This document shows, one piece after another, positions 27,801-37,400 of a stretch of 64,000 nucleotides of DNA. Under the pieces are notes generated by a model, which did no database searches, was not told where the DNA came from, and worked only from the letters and a program-made list of their open reading frames with translations. The stretch lies in assembly GCA_036272055.1 (NCBI GenBank), contig DATAZL010000053.1:1-64000 (forward strand), given 5' to 3'. Source of the DNA: DASZVB01 sp036272055. GTDB lineage: Bacteria > Myxococcota_A > Polyangia > Polyangiales > Polyangiaceae. Positions within the stretch are counted from its first letter, which is position 1. The number at the start of each line of letters is the position of its first letter. A program made the translations under genes and the position numbers.

Positions 27801-28485
27801 TCTCGTCGGGCACCATCTGTCGCGGCGCGGCTTCGATCGAGAGCGCTGGGAAGAGCCGCTCACGGCGGCGTTCGGCGACGTCCTCGAGACGCCGTTCTCG
27901 CGCACCGACGCCTCGCTTCGCCTCGGAACCGTGACCCGCGCGCGCTGCTTGCCGGAGATGGAATTCACCCTGTCGGCGGGGACCGTGCACAAGGGGACCC
28001 GCCGTCAGGCGAGCTTCACCGCCGAGTCGATCGCCGACGTCCTCGCGTCACGGACGCGAGCGGCGCTCCCTGCGGGCTACGCGGAGAGCGTCAGGGCGCT
28101 CGGCTTCGCGCCGCTCTCCGGTTATCTGCGCGGCTTCATCGACCTCGTCTTCGAGCACGGCGGGCGGTACTTCGTCGTGGACTACAAGTCGAACCACCTC
28201 GGTGGCACGCCGTCGAGCTACGTGCCGCGCGCGCTCGTCAAGCCGATGGCGGAGCATCACTACTACCTGCAGTATCACCTCTACCTGGTCGCGCTGCACC
28301 GCCACCTGAGGGCGAAGCTGCCGGGCTACGCGTACGCGAAGCACATGGGCGGCGCGTACTATCTCTTCCTCAGAGGGATGTCGCGAGAACGAGGACCGGA
28401 GACCGGCATCTTCCACGACTTGCCCGAGGAGCGTGCCATCGAGGGCCTGTCGCGCGCACTCGACGGAACCCGGAGGGCGTCGTGA
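24844..28485 (+). CDS. recB: Exodeoxyribonuclease V, RecB subunit (helicase-nuclease)
   Basis: The 1213-residue RecB homologue carries a UvrD-type helicase, with Walker A A-S-A-G-T-G-K-T near residues 20-27, L-V-V-T-F-T-N-A-A-T-A-E-L-R-D-R-I-R, the D-E-F-H-D-T-D-P-V-Q motif and M-H-R-S-K-G-L-E-Y-P-V-V. The C-terminal nuclease has F-I-D-L-V-F...F-V-V-D-Y-K-S-N-H-L-G, with the metal-binding D and the D-Y-K triad intact. It should be an active 3'-5' helicase and nuclease. It overlaps recC by 4 bases and recD by 4 bases. Confidence 0.95.
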   Translation: MTPLDPFAVALTGVQLIEASAGTGKTHTITTLFVRLVVERKLPVDRILVVTFTNAATAELRDRIRKRLREASAAFATGTASDPALRQLVARSTHRAADMKRLETALASVDEAAVHTIHAFCQRVLAEHAFEGGVRPDLELIADIRPMVTELVHDFVSREFATAPRAAVEYARSGRLRVSELVQLGLLGARLPDAPVVADDAPFDMLGPLEDYFVARRNLAAAWPASRDTVTSLLFESAALNRNTYSQAICARAVEAVETLLAAPEESLLGYGEHLVKLSAACLARGAKAGRVPPKHMLFTLAERLVETRSVVDEGLGRWVQGVERRLVEHVRRALPKRAREHALQSFDDVLTSFRDALRGRRGRALASAVRRKFPAALIDEFHDTDPVQYEIFRTLYRARGTSLFLIGDPKQAIYAFRGADIFAYLSAAADADARFTLGTNHRSDPTYVKAVNAVMSSVPSPFLLEQIRFEPVATPAGAEDRLRRNDAPFSGMDIVFSPRTPSEGWKRPLSPAMDSVPALAAGEIARMLDRDARVTLRDKAGFRPLEPGDFAVLTRSNVEAGNVQRALRALGVPSVLHGDSSVLDTDEAGELSLLLAALADPSSTVAVRSALATSFLGLDAAELVRLGEDEAGWEKWANDFASWHAIWKNRGFLQAMRRLMRERRTSARLLRTVGGERKLTNFLHLIEICHREAMDRHLGVAGLSSFFGEVRHDDEARDTLASESQQIRLESDERAVQLTTMHRSKGLEYPVVVLPYLFRSANLWDSEKRRLRYHDPAKNHELLLDLRPLEQKAEPLALAEEETMAEGLRLAYVALTRAKHRSIVFWGAYYKWYESALARLFHPEGSTLGDDRESMDDERMLGDLHALAERSGGSVSVRLATADRAPRFSPRNPPTTDLTARLARRRVTAAWRTSSFSALSQGDPTADVERDLDPKEPEAVIEPPAPAEPPVPLDEFPRGPRAGDVLHAILEDTDFERRDPLELRRLVGHHLSRRGFDRERWEEPLTAAFGDVLETPFSRTDASLRLGTVTRARCLPEMEFTLSAGTVHKGTRRQASFTAESIADVLASRTRAALPAGYAESVRALGFAPLSGYLRGFIDLVFEHGGRYFVVDYKSNHLGGTPSSYVPRALVKPMAEHHYYLQYHLYLVALHRHLRAKLPGYAYAKHMGGAYYLFLRGMSRERGPETGIFHDLPEERAIEGLSRALDGTRRAS

Positions 28486-30305
28486 GTCTCCTCGACGTGC
28501 TCCGGCAGGCCAGCGTGCTCTCCGCGCTCGACGCGGAGCTTGCGCGCCACCTCGGTGCGCTCGCGTCAGAGTCGCGGGAGGACGTCCTCCTCGCCGTCGC
28601 GCTCGCGAGCAAGGCAACGAAGGAGGGCCACACCTGCGTCGATCTCGGAAAGCTGGCCGGCACCCCGCTCGAGGCCGACGCCGAGACGCCGGTTTTCACC
28701 TGTCCGGCGTTCGCGGAGTGGCACGCACAGGTTTCGACCAGCCCACTGGTCGGAACAGGAGCGAGCGACACGCCGCTGGTGCTCGACGGACGCGCGCGCG
28801 TCTATCTGCGCCGGCACTGGGAACACGAGCAGCGGCTGGCCACGGCGCTCCTCGAGCGAAGCCGTCACGGGCTCGAGCTCGCCGATCCGGCCGCGTCGCG
28901 GGCGCTGCTCGCGAAGCTATTTCCGCCGCGACGCGCTGGCGGCACGGACTGGCAGCGGGTCGCGGCGCAGATCGCCGCCCTGTCGTCACTGACGGTCATC
29001 TCCGGCGGCCCCGGGACGGGCAAGACGTCCACCGTGACGCGCGTGCTCGCGCTGGCCATCGCCGACGAGCTCGCCCGCGGCAACCCCGCGCCGCGCGCGC
29101 TCCTCGTCGCGCCGACGGGCAAGGCCGCCTCGCGGCTCGCCGAATCGGCGCGAAAGGCGGCAGCAACCCTCGACGTCCCGCGCGCGGTGCTCGACGCGCT
29201 CCCGCTCGGAGCCGCGACGGTGCACCGCGTGCTCGAGGCCGACGGCGAGGGACGATTCCGTATCACGGCCGAGCGCCCTCTCGTCGCGGACATCGTCGCG
29301 GTCGACGAGGCGTCGATGATCGACGTCGGGCTCATGCGCGCGCTGGTCGACGCGGTGCCGAAGCACGCGCGGCTCGTGCTCCTCGGCGACAAGGACCAGC
29401 TCGCGTCGGTCGAGGCGGGAGCCGTCCTCGCCGATGTATGCGGCGAGCGGCCCGGTCCGCGGCACTCGAGTGCGCTCGGCGAGCGGTTCGAGCGCGCCTT
29501 CGGCGAGTCCCTCCCCGGTGAGGCCGCGGGCGCGCCCGGCATCGACGATTCCGTGATCACCCTGACGGAGAGCCACCGCTTCTCATCGACGAGCGCACTC
29601 GGGGAGCTCGCCTTCGCCATCAAGCGGGGGGACGCGGACACCGTGATGCGCCTCCTCACCGCGTCCGGCGAGGTGACGTTGATGGAACCCGCGAGCGACC
29701 GCGCTCCAAACCGGGAGCTCTTGCCGCTCGTGGTCCGCGGCTTCGCGGAGCTCGCGGCGTCGACTTCGGCAGAAGCGGCGCTCCTCGCGCTCGAGCGGTT
29801 CCGCGTGCTCTGCGCGCACCGCCGCGGCCCGTTCGGCGTGGAGGAGCTGAACCGGCAGATCGGCGACGCCCTCGCGCGGTCGTCGCCCGGCCGGCTCGTG
29901 CAACCGATCATCGTGAACCGCAACGACTCCGCGGTCGGGCTCTTCAACGGCGACGTCGGGGTGCTCATTCGCGAAGGGACGGAGGGGGCGCGCGCGGTGT
30001 TCCCCGGCGAGGACCGGGTGCGGCGGCTATCGCCGTCGCGCCTGCCGCCCCACGAGGCGGCGTTCGCGATGAGCGTCCACAAGAGCCAGGGCTCGGAGAT
30101 GGACGACGTGGTCGTCCTCCTTCCGCCGCCCGGGTCACCGCTCCTCACGCGCGAGCTCTTTTACACTGCCGTCACCCGCGCACGCCGCCGGGTCGTCGTG
30201 CACGGCAGCGCCGCCGCGGTGAGAGAAGCGACGAGCCGCCCCGCCGCCCGCGCTTCCGGCCTGGCCGATGCGCTGAGACCGGAAGACGGCGCGCGCGCGA
30301 CGTAG
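28482..30305 (+). CDS. recD: Exodeoxyribonuclease V, RecD subunit
   Basis: The 607-residue protein matches RecD (E. coli 608): Walker A G-G-P-G-T-G-K-T-S-T-V near residue 175, V-D-E-A-S-M-I-D, L-L-G-D-K-D-Q-L-A-S-V-E-A-G, and the C-terminal S-V-H-K-S-Q-G-S-E motif. It is the fast 5'-3' motor of RecBCD. The start is GTG in a GTGA overlap with recB, so recC-recB-recD is one coupled operon. The last ~20 residues are Ala/Arg-rich and poorly conserved. Confidence 0.95.
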   Translation: MSLLDVLRQASVLSALDAELARHLGALASESREDVLLAVALASKATKEGHTCVDLGKLAGTPLEADAETPVFTCPAFAEWHAQVSTSPLVGTGASDTPLVLDGRARVYLRRHWEHEQRLATALLERSRHGLELADPAASRALLAKLFPPRRAGGTDWQRVAAQIAALSSLTVISGGPGTGKTSTVTRVLALAIADELARGNPAPRALLVAPTGKAASRLAESARKAAATLDVPRAVLDALPLGAATVHRVLEADGEGRFRITAERPLVADIVAVDEASMIDVGLMRALVDAVPKHARLVLLGDKDQLASVEAGAVLADVCGERPGPRHSSALGERFERAFGESLPGEAAGAPGIDDSVITLTESHRFSSTSALGELAFAIKRGDADTVMRLLTASGEVTLMEPASDRAPNRELLPLVVRGFAELAASTSAEAALLALERFRVLCAHRRGPFGVEELNRQIGDALARSSPGRLVQPIIVNRNDSAVGLFNGDVGVLIREGTEGARAVFPGEDRVRRLSPSRLPPHEAAFAMSVHKSQGSEMDDVVVLLPPPGSPLLTRELFYTAVTRARRRVVVHGSAAAVREATSRPAARASGLADALRPEDGARAT

Positions 30306-30534
30306 CGTTCGCCGAGACGTCGCGTGCGCGACGTGACGTGACGTCGAGCTGAACCACGCGCGCGTACGCCAGTGTGTGCCGGCGACGCGGGCGTGGATCT
30401 CTGTGCGTGTGCGACGGCGATGTGGTCGAGACGAGCAGGGCGTGTGCGTGCGCGAGTGCCGGAAGTCGTTCAAGGTTCTGATGGCGAGATCGCGGAGGGA
30501 GGCCCTTCGCGTGCGAACGCCGGAAAGCGAATCC

Positions 30535-31467
30535 ATGAAGTCGTCCTGGTGCGTGTCAGTGCTCTCTTCCCTCCTTCTCGCCGGCTGCGGTAGCGCAACG
30601 GATTTCTCCGCGACGAACGGGGGCACGGGCACCGACGGAGAGCCGTCGACGACGGGTACCGCGTCCGAGACGCTGACGTTGACGACGTCCGATCGCATCG
30701 TGCCGCCCGGCGCCGAGATCTACGGCTGTCAGGACTTCCAGAATCCGTACGGCAAGGACGTGGCGATCGTCCGGAGCACGTCGAGCATGACGCCGGGCTC
30801 GCATCACATGTTCGCCTTCGTGATGCCGAACGACGAGCTGTCGCTCTACGACTCGCTCGCGGACTGCCCGAACGGCGGCGTCGAGTTTCACGAGTACCTG
30901 CACACGTCGCAGCTCCCGGAAGATCACATGGCGTACCCGCCTGGCGTCGGACGCATGCTCCCGTCGGGCAGCGGCTTTCGTATCATGCTGCATCTCCTGA
31001 ACACGGGCACCGATCCCCTCGTCGCCCGCGTCGACTTCGGGCTCGAGCACGTCGCTCCCACGGCGGTGCCCGGCAAGGCAGCGTCGATGTTCCTGAACAA
31101 CCTGGCCCTCCAGGTTCCGGTAGGCAAGAGCACCCAGCGGGCGACCTTCACGCTACCGAGCTCGGTGATGATGCTCCGCGTGTCGAGCCACATGCACCAG
31201 CACGGCGCGCTCTTCGCCGCGACCACCGGGGACGGCTCGATGCTTTACACCAGCGACGTGTGGAACGAGCCGATTCCACGTCTCTTCGACCCCCCTCTCT
31301 CCATCCCCGCGGGCACGACGATCACGTGGAGCTGCGAGTTCAACAACGACACCGGCTCGATGCTCGCGTTCGGAGAGTCGGCGGCGAAGAACGAGATGTG
31401 CATTCTCTCGGCATCGTTCTTCGACACCGTGGGCGCGCAGATGAACGCGCAGTATCCGCTGCCCTGA
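30535..31467 (+). CDS. Copper type II monooxygenase-like lipoprotein (PHM fold)
   Basis: The ATG chosen gives 310 residues with a lipobox L-A-G-C18; a longer frame upstream has no export signal. The mature part contains copper-ligand-like motifs in the order seen in peptidylglycine alpha-hydroxylating monooxygenase: H90-H91, H153 (M-L-H-L-L-N), an H219-M-H221-Q-H223 pair, and M288 in the position of the Met ligand. Six Cys could pair as disulfides. The substrate is unknown; myxobacteria often carry such lipoproteins. No partner gene is adjacent, and a long hairpin follows the stop. Confidence 0.75.
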   Translation: MKSSWCVSVLSSLLLAGCGSATDFSATNGGTGTDGEPSTTGTASETLTLTTSDRIVPPGAEIYGCQDFQNPYGKDVAIVRSTSSMTPGSHHMFAFVMPNDELSLYDSLADCPNGGVEFHEYLHTSQLPEDHMAYPPGVGRMLPSGSGFRIMLHLLNTGTDPLVARVDFGLEHVAPTAVPGKAASMFLNNLALQVPVGKSTQRATFTLPSSVMMLRVSSHMHQHGALFAATTGDGSMLYTSDVWNEPIPRLFDPPLSIPAGTTITWSCEFNNDTGSMLAFGESAAKNEMCILSASFFDTVGAQMNAQYPLP

Positions 31468-31473
31468 ACGTGC

Positions 31474-31514
31474 CCTGACGGCGAGCGCCAGCGACGCGCC
31501 CGCTCGCCGTCAGG
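31474..31514. terminator. 14-bp perfect hairpin between convergent genes
   Basis: The arms 31474-31487 and 31501-31514 are perfectly complementary over 14 bases with a 13-base loop. It sits 7 bases after one stop codon and 13 bases before the other convergent stop. It lacks a T-run but is likely to act as a bidirectional terminator. Confidence 0.6.
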
Positions 31515-31526
31515 TGCGCCGAGGCG

Positions 31527-33140
31527 TCAGCGTCGGGTGAGCGACCAGAGCGTCGCGCCGTCGCGCGCGACGGTCGCGAGCGCTCCGGCGTGCGGTCCAC
31601 GGTTCACGGAGACGGTGAGCGCGCCAGCGCGGCCGGGCTCGACCTGGGTGTGAAGCCGTCCGTCGCGCTGGAGGAGCTGCCAGTAAGTACGCGGCACCTC
31701 CGGCGCATCGATGGCGAGGCGCGGCATTCCTAGCTTGTCGATCGCGGCGGCGAGCGGCGCGACCTCGCTGCCGTCGCCGACCGTCCACATGCGGCTCTCG
31801 ACGGCGCGAGCGGTGCCTCCGCCGAAGAGTCCGAACGACGAGGAAGCGGTCGGGACGCCGATGAGCCCGGAGGTGACGAACAGGACGCCGGCGACGAGCA
31901 CGACGAAGACGCCGCGCTGCTCGCCGACCGCACGCGACGCGGCGCGCACCACGGGGATCGCGGCGGCGGCGGCGATGAACGGCAACGCCGCCTCGACCCG
32001 CGGCGGAAAGCGGGTGAACACGGCGGGCGTCAGCGCCGGACCGAAGACGATGGCGAAGACGGCGAGCACGAGGAGCGACCCGAGCCCGACCGCGTCGTCA
32101 CGGCGCACTCTCCGCGCCGCCCAGTATTCGGCGGCGATCACGCCCGCGCCGGCGAAGGCGAGCGCGAGGACGAGCGCCGGGGTGGTGGCGACGAGCCAGC
32201 GGAGTGCGTAGCCGCCCGGGACGTCACGGGGCGAGACGATGGGCCCGCCGCGGTAGAGCAAGGGTTCGATGCTCGGCGCGAGGGGAGACAGGAACCACGC
32301 CGCGGCGTGCGCGCCGCCCTGCCAGAGCGACGGCCCCGCCGCGACCAGGGTGACCGGCGAGACGACGATCATGGCGAGGAGCGCGAATGGAAGCGGCAAC
32401 ATCCCTTGTCGGAGCGAACGCCGGAGATGTCGTGGACGCGCCACGAGGGAGTGAACGACGATGAGCGGCAGCACCCACAGCGTCGCGAGGCTCGTGGAGA
32501 TGCCGAGGCCGAGCGCGAGCGCGAAGACGAACGCCGCACCACGGAACGGCGCCCGAACGCCGCGCCGGCGCGCCGCCCTCGCGGGGGCGATGGACTGGAC
32601 GTAGAGAGCGAGGAGGACGAGCCAGATGCTCGCGACGACGACGGGCTCGCGCGCAGACGCCGCTCCGTGAAGCCAGCGCGGCATCGCGAGGAGGAGACAC
32701 GCCGCGAGCGCCGCAACGCGCGGGCCGTGGCTGCGCACGACCATGAAATAGAGCGCCGCTGGTGCCGTTCCGGTGAGGAGCAACCAGCCGAGGCGCGCGG
32801 CGACGAGTCGGTCCATCAGGTGCGCGGCCGCGAGGACCTCGCCGAACCAGCCGGAAATGAGCGTCGGGAGCGGGCCGAACGGCTGCATCTCGTCGTAGAT
32901 CGCTTCCGCGCTGGAAGACCCGAGGGCGCTCGGTCCGAAGTCGGTCACCGCGCGAACGAGCTCCGTCGCGCGATGTACGGCCTGGAGCCGGTGCTCCTCG
33001 TCGAAGGTCGGGCCAGTCACCCGCGACGCCGCCACCGTCAGGACGAAACCTGCGACGAGCACCAGAATGCCCAGCCAGCGCGCGCGACGGGAGTCGGCGG
33101 CGACGGTCTCGGATGGCGGGATTTTGCTCGCGGGGCCCAA
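31527..33140 (-). CDS. Polytopic membrane protein, GT39/PMT-like glycosyltransferase
   Basis: The protein has about ten hydrophobic segments. The first is followed by G-P-T-F-D-E-E-H, which resembles the acidic catalytic loop (D-E/D-D near the first periplasmic loop) of PMT/ArnT-type enzymes that move sugars from polyprenyl phosphates. It has W-Q-L-L-Q-R-D and a soluble C-terminal domain. The start is uncertain: no ATG or GTG lies in frame just before the first membrane segment, so I used a TTG (537 residues) with no good ribosome-binding site. The frame stays open far upstream, but that part lies opposite the SUMF1-like gene and looks non-coding. Donor and acceptor are unknown. Confidence 0.65.
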   Translation of the reverse strand: MGPASKIPPSETVAADSRRARWLGILVLVAGFVLTVAASRVTGPTFDEEHRLQAVHRATELVRAVTDFGPSALGSSSAEAIYDEMQPFGPLPTLISGWFGEVLAAAHLMDRLVAARLGWLLLTGTAPAALYFMVVRSHGPRVAALAACLLLAMPRWLHGAASAREPVVVASIWLVLLALYVQSIAPARAARRRGVRAPFRGAAFVFALALGLGISTSLATLWVLPLIVVHSLVARPRHLRRSLRQGMLPLPFALLAMIVVSPVTLVAAGPSLWQGGAHAAAWFLSPLAPSIEPLLYRGGPIVSPRDVPGGYALRWLVATTPALVLALAFAGAGVIAAEYWAARRVRRDDAVGLGSLLVLAVFAIVFGPALTPAVFTRFPPRVEAALPFIAAAAAIPVVRAASRAVGEQRGVFVVLVAGVLFVTSGLIGVPTASSSFGLFGGGTARAVESRMWTVGDGSEVAPLAAAIDKLGMPRLAIDAPEVPRTYWQLLQRDGRLHTQVEPGRAGALTVSVNRGPHAGALATVARDGATLWSLTRR

Positions 33141-33269
33141 AAGCGGCGGCAGGCTACCCCGCCACCCCGCGGGCGAGCGACGTTTTCCGTACGCCCCAGG
33201 GCGTCCCCGGCGTCGCGCCGGCCGAAAACTTCCGGCTTTGGACCGCGCCCTGTAACGCTCGCGACCCGG

Positions 33270-34136
33270 ATGCGCCGGGACCTCCTCTTGTTCGCCCTCG
33301 CCGCAGCGACGGCGTGCACGGAGCCGCCGGGACCGACGCCGGAGCCGCCCGCGCCCCCGAGCGTGGTGAGCGCCGCTCCCGTCGCGGCCGTTTCCGCGCC
33401 CCGAGCCCCCGAGATCGCCCCCGCCCAGCCCACCGCGTGCGGGGCCGACATGGTCCTCGTGGAGGGACGGTTCTGCCCGGCCGCCGACGAGCGCTGCGAA
33501 GCGTACGACCCCGAGTACGTCCGGAACCCCGACGCGAGCGAGCGCTGCCTGAAGTTCACCGCGCCGACGACCTGCGCGTCGAGCAAGCGACGGCTGATGC
33601 GCTTCTGTGTCGATCGCTACGAATGGCCGAACCGTGAGGGCGAGCGCCCGGCGGTGCTCGCCGATTTTCACGACGCACGCGCCGCGTGTGAAGGCGCCGG
33701 CAAGCGCCTCTGCGACGAGAACGAGTGGCTCTTCGCGTGCGAGGGCGAGGAAATGCGGCCGTACGTGAACGGCTACGAGCGAGACCGGACCGCGTGCGTG
33801 ATCGACAAGCCGTACATCCCGCGGCCGCACGTGCTCGACCGCTGGGACGCGTGCATGGGCTCTCCCGAGTGCGCGACCGCGTTCGCGCACGTCGACCAGC
33901 GCGAGCCGTCGGGGTCGTCCCCGCGGTGCATCTCGCCGTTCGGCGCGTACGACATGAACGGGAACGTGAACGAGTGGGTGAACCTGCCGGGCGAGCCGTA
34001 CCCACACCGCGCCGGATTGAAGGGCGGCTGGTGGGGTCCGGTGCGTAACCGCTGCCGTCCCACGGTGCGGTTCCACGACGAGTCCGACTACGGCTACGAG
34101 ATCGGATTCCGGTGCTGTAGCGACGCGCGTCCCTGA
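33270..34136 (+). CDS. SUMF1/formylglycine-generating-enzyme-like lipoprotein
   Basis: The ATG chosen gives 288 residues with a lipobox A-A-A-T-A-C16 and a Pro/Ala linker. The rest has the sulfatase-modifying-factor (FGE, C-type-lectin-like) core: A-C-G-A-D-M-V-L-V-E-G at its start, R-L-M-R-F-C-V-D-R-Y-E, R-L-C-D-E-N-E-W-L-F-A-C, Y-D-M-N-G-N-V-N-E-W-V and K-G-G-W-W near the end, with G-F-R-C-C at the C-terminus. Only one Cys occurs where the FGE active-site pair lies (N-R-C-R-P-T-V-R), so oxidation of a sulfatase Cys is doubtful. Such lipoproteins are abundant in myxobacteria and usually have unknown ligands. Confidence 0.8.
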   Translation: MRRDLLLFALAAATACTEPPGPTPEPPAPPSVVSAAPVAAVSAPRAPEIAPAQPTACGADMVLVEGRFCPAADERCEAYDPEYVRNPDASERCLKFTAPTTCASSKRRLMRFCVDRYEWPNREGERPAVLADFHDARAACEGAGKRLCDENEWLFACEGEEMRPYVNGYERDRTACVIDKPYIPRPHVLDRWDACMGSPECATAFAHVDQREPSGSSPRCISPFGAYDMNGNVNEWVNLPGEPYPHRAGLKGGWWGPVRNRCRPTVRFHDESDYGYEIGFRCCSDARP

Positions 34137-34440
34137 CGGTTTTCGCGCGCCGTCCACGACGAGCGAAGACGGGCCGGTCGCGCGCAGGTTTCGTCCACGG
34201 TGACGGCTTTGTTTCGGACGCGACGCGTTGCGATCCCGCTTGCGGGGAGAGGTACCTGCGTACACAATCCCACCTGCCACGGCCCCTGCGTGGCGGCTCC
34301 GCCTGCCCCGGCTCCTACTGGGACCCGCGGGGGGCGGCGCAGCGTGTCCGAGACCCCTGAATGCGCCTCCCCCGAATCGCCAGGATAATCCTCGAGATAG
34401 TGGCGGCGCGTATTCCTGACATTCAAGGAGCCCGAGAGTC
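34137..34440. other. Intergenic leader upstream of gltB, 304 bp
   Basis: No coding frame is convincing here. Small GC-rich hairpins are visible (for example GCCACG at 34276-34281 with CGTGGC at 34289-34294), and an AAGGAG ribosome-binding site precedes the gltB ATG. I found no recognisable riboswitch or clear promoter. Confidence 0.5.
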
Positions 34441-37400
34441 ATGAGCTTGCCCCCCCGGTCAGGCCTTTACGACCCCGCTCACGAGCATGACGCCTGCGGC
34501 GTCGGGTTCGTCGCCAACATCCAGGGGGTCGCCTCGCACCGCATCGTGCGGCAAGGCGTCGAGATCCTTCTGAATCTCGTCCACCGCGGCGCTTGCGGCT
34601 GCGACCCGCTCACCGGGGATGGCGCCGGCATCATGCTGCAGATGCCGCACGAGTTCTTCGTCAAAGAAGGCAAGAAGCTCGGCATCCGGATCCCCGCGCG
34701 CGGCGAGTACGGCGCGGGCTGCGTGTTCCTGCCGAGGAACCCGAAGGAGCAGCGTCGCTGTCAGCGCATCGTCGAGGACAAGGTCCTCGCCGCCGGTCAG
34801 CGCCTGCTCGGCTGGCGCACCGTCCCTGTCGACGAGTCGGCGCTCGGCCCGATGGCGCGCCAGAGCGCGCCCGTCATCAAGCAGGTCATCGTCGGCTCGG
34901 GCGGCCTCGACCAGACCGCCTTCGAGCGAAAGCTCTACGTCATCCGCAAGTGGGCAGAGATCGCCATGCGCGAGAGCGGGATGAAAGAAGCCGAGCGCTT
35001 CTACATGCCGAGCCTCTCGTCGCGGACCATCGTCTACAAGGGCCTCCTTCTCGCCGAGCAGCTCTCCGCCTTCTACAAAGATCTCGAAGACGAGACGTTC
35101 GTGAGCGCGCTCGCGATGGTGCACCAGCGCTTCAGCACCAACACGTTCCCCACGTGGGAGCTCGCCCAGCCGTTCCGCGTCCTCTGTCACAACGGAGAGA
35201 TCAACACGCTCCGCGGCAACCACGCCTGGATGCGTGCGCGCGAGCAGGTGTTCGACGGCAGGATCTTCGGCGAGGACGTGCACGACATCCTCCCGATCAT
35301 CAGCCCGAACGGCAGCGACTCGGCGATGCTCGACAACGTCGCCGACATGCTGGTCCACGCAGGGCGCTCGCTCCCCCACGTGATGATGATGCTCGTCCCG
35401 GAGGCCTGGCAGAACGACGAGCAGATGCCCCAGCACAAGAAGGACTTCTACGAGTACCACTCGTGCTTGATGGAGCCGTGGGACGGCCCCGCCGCCCTCT
35501 GTTTCAGTGACGGGCGCAGCATCGGCGCCATCCTCGATCGCAACGGTCTACGCCCCGCGCGCTACCTCGTCACGAAGGATGGCGTGGTGGTGCTGAGCTC
35601 GGAGACCGGCGTGCTCGACATCCCGGCGGAGAACATCGAGCGAAAAGGCCGGCTCGAGCCGGGCCGCATGTTCCTCGTCGATCTCGAGCAAGGCCGCATC
35701 GTCGAGGACGAGGAGATCAAGGACTCGCTCGCCGCACGGAAGCCGTACGGCAAGTGGCTCAAGGACAACAAGATAAGCCTGGGCGAACTCGACGAGGTGG
35801 ACGACGCGCCGCCGAGCATCGAGCGGCTCCCGCTCGTCACCCGCCAGAAGATGTACGGCTACACGCTCGAGGACATGCGCATCCTCATGGCGCCGATGGC
35901 CGAGAAGGGGCTCGAGGCCGTCGGTTCGATGGGCACCGACACGCCCCTCGCCGTGCTGAGCGACGAGCCGCAGCTCCTCTACAACTATTTCAAGCAGCAC
36001 TTCGCCCAGATCACGAACCCCGCGATCGACTCGATCCGCGAGGAGCTCGTGATGAGCCTGAAGACGTACATCGGGTCGGAGGGGAACCTCCTCTTCGAGC
36101 TTCCCGATCAGGCTCAGATGCTCGAGCTGCCGCACCCCATCCTCACGAACGAGGACGTCGCGAAGCTCCGGCACGCGAACATCATGCACCAGCGCAAGCC
36201 GCCTACCCTGCCGATGCTCTTCAAGGCGTCGGAGGGCGGGAACGGCCTGAAAGAGGCGCTCGACGAGCTCTGTCGTCTCGCCTCCATCGCGGTGAAGAAC
36301 GAGTACGGCTTCATCATCCTGAGTGATCGCGGCGCCAACGCCGAGTTCGCTCCGGTGCCGGCCCTCCTCGGCACGGCCGCCGTGCACCATCACCTGGTGC
36401 GCAACGGCACCCGCACCAAGCTCGGCATCATCGTGGAGACGGGCGAGGCGCGTGAAGTGCATCACTTCTGCCTCCTCACCGGCTTCGGCGCCGGCGCGGT
36501 GAACCCCTACGTCGCGCTCGAGACGCTGAGCGACATGGTTCGCGACGGCGCCTACCCCGGCATCACCGACGCGAAGTACGCGCAGCAGAAGTACATCAAA
36601 GCCATCAACAAGGGCCTCCTCAAGGTCATGGCGAAGATGGGCATCAGCACGCTGCAGAGCTATCGCGGCGCGCAGATCTTCGAGGCCATCGGCCTCTCGC
36701 CGGAGCTCGTCGATCGGTACTTCACCGGGACCGCGTCGCGCATCTCCGGCATCGACCTCGACGTCATCGCGAAGGAATGCCTGATGCGGCACGAGCGCGC
36801 GTTCCCCACGCGCACCCAGCCGACGTCGCAGCTCGAAGTGGGCGGCAGCTACGCCTACCGTGCCCAGGCCGAGCGGCATCTGTGGAACCCCCGCACCATC
36901 GCGGCGCTCCAGCGCGCCGTGCGGATGGAGGACGCGAAGAGCTACGAGGAGTACGCGAAGCTCATCAACGACCAGGCCGACGGCCTGCTCACCCTCCGCG
37001 GCATGTGGGAGTTTGCCACGAGCGGTAAATCCGTCCCCATCGAGGACGTGGAGCCCGCGACCGCGATCGTGAAGCGCTTCGCGACCGGCGCGATGAGCTA
37101 CGGCTCGATCAGCTCCGAGGCGCACGAGAACCTCGCAAAGGCGATGAACCGCATCGGCGGCAAGAGCAACACCGGCGAAGGCGGCGAGCGCGAGGAGCGC
37201 TTCACCGACGACCGGCGGAGCGCCATCAAGCAGGTCGCCTCGGCGCGGTTCGGCGTCACGACGCACTACCTGGTCAACGCCGACGAGCTGCAGATCAAGA
37301 TCTCGCAGGGCGCGAAGCCCGGCGAGGGCGGTCAATTGCCGGGTCACAAGGTCGACGCGATCATCGCGAAGACCAGGCACTCGACGCCGGGCGTGACGCT

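Noticed and set aside
33141..34442. Long upstream extension of the PMT-like frame on the minus strand, giving a 971-residue product
   Set aside because: The extension lies wholly opposite the SUMF1-like lipoprotein gene and is Arg/Gly/His-rich without family motifs, as expected for an antisense open frame in GC-rich DNA.
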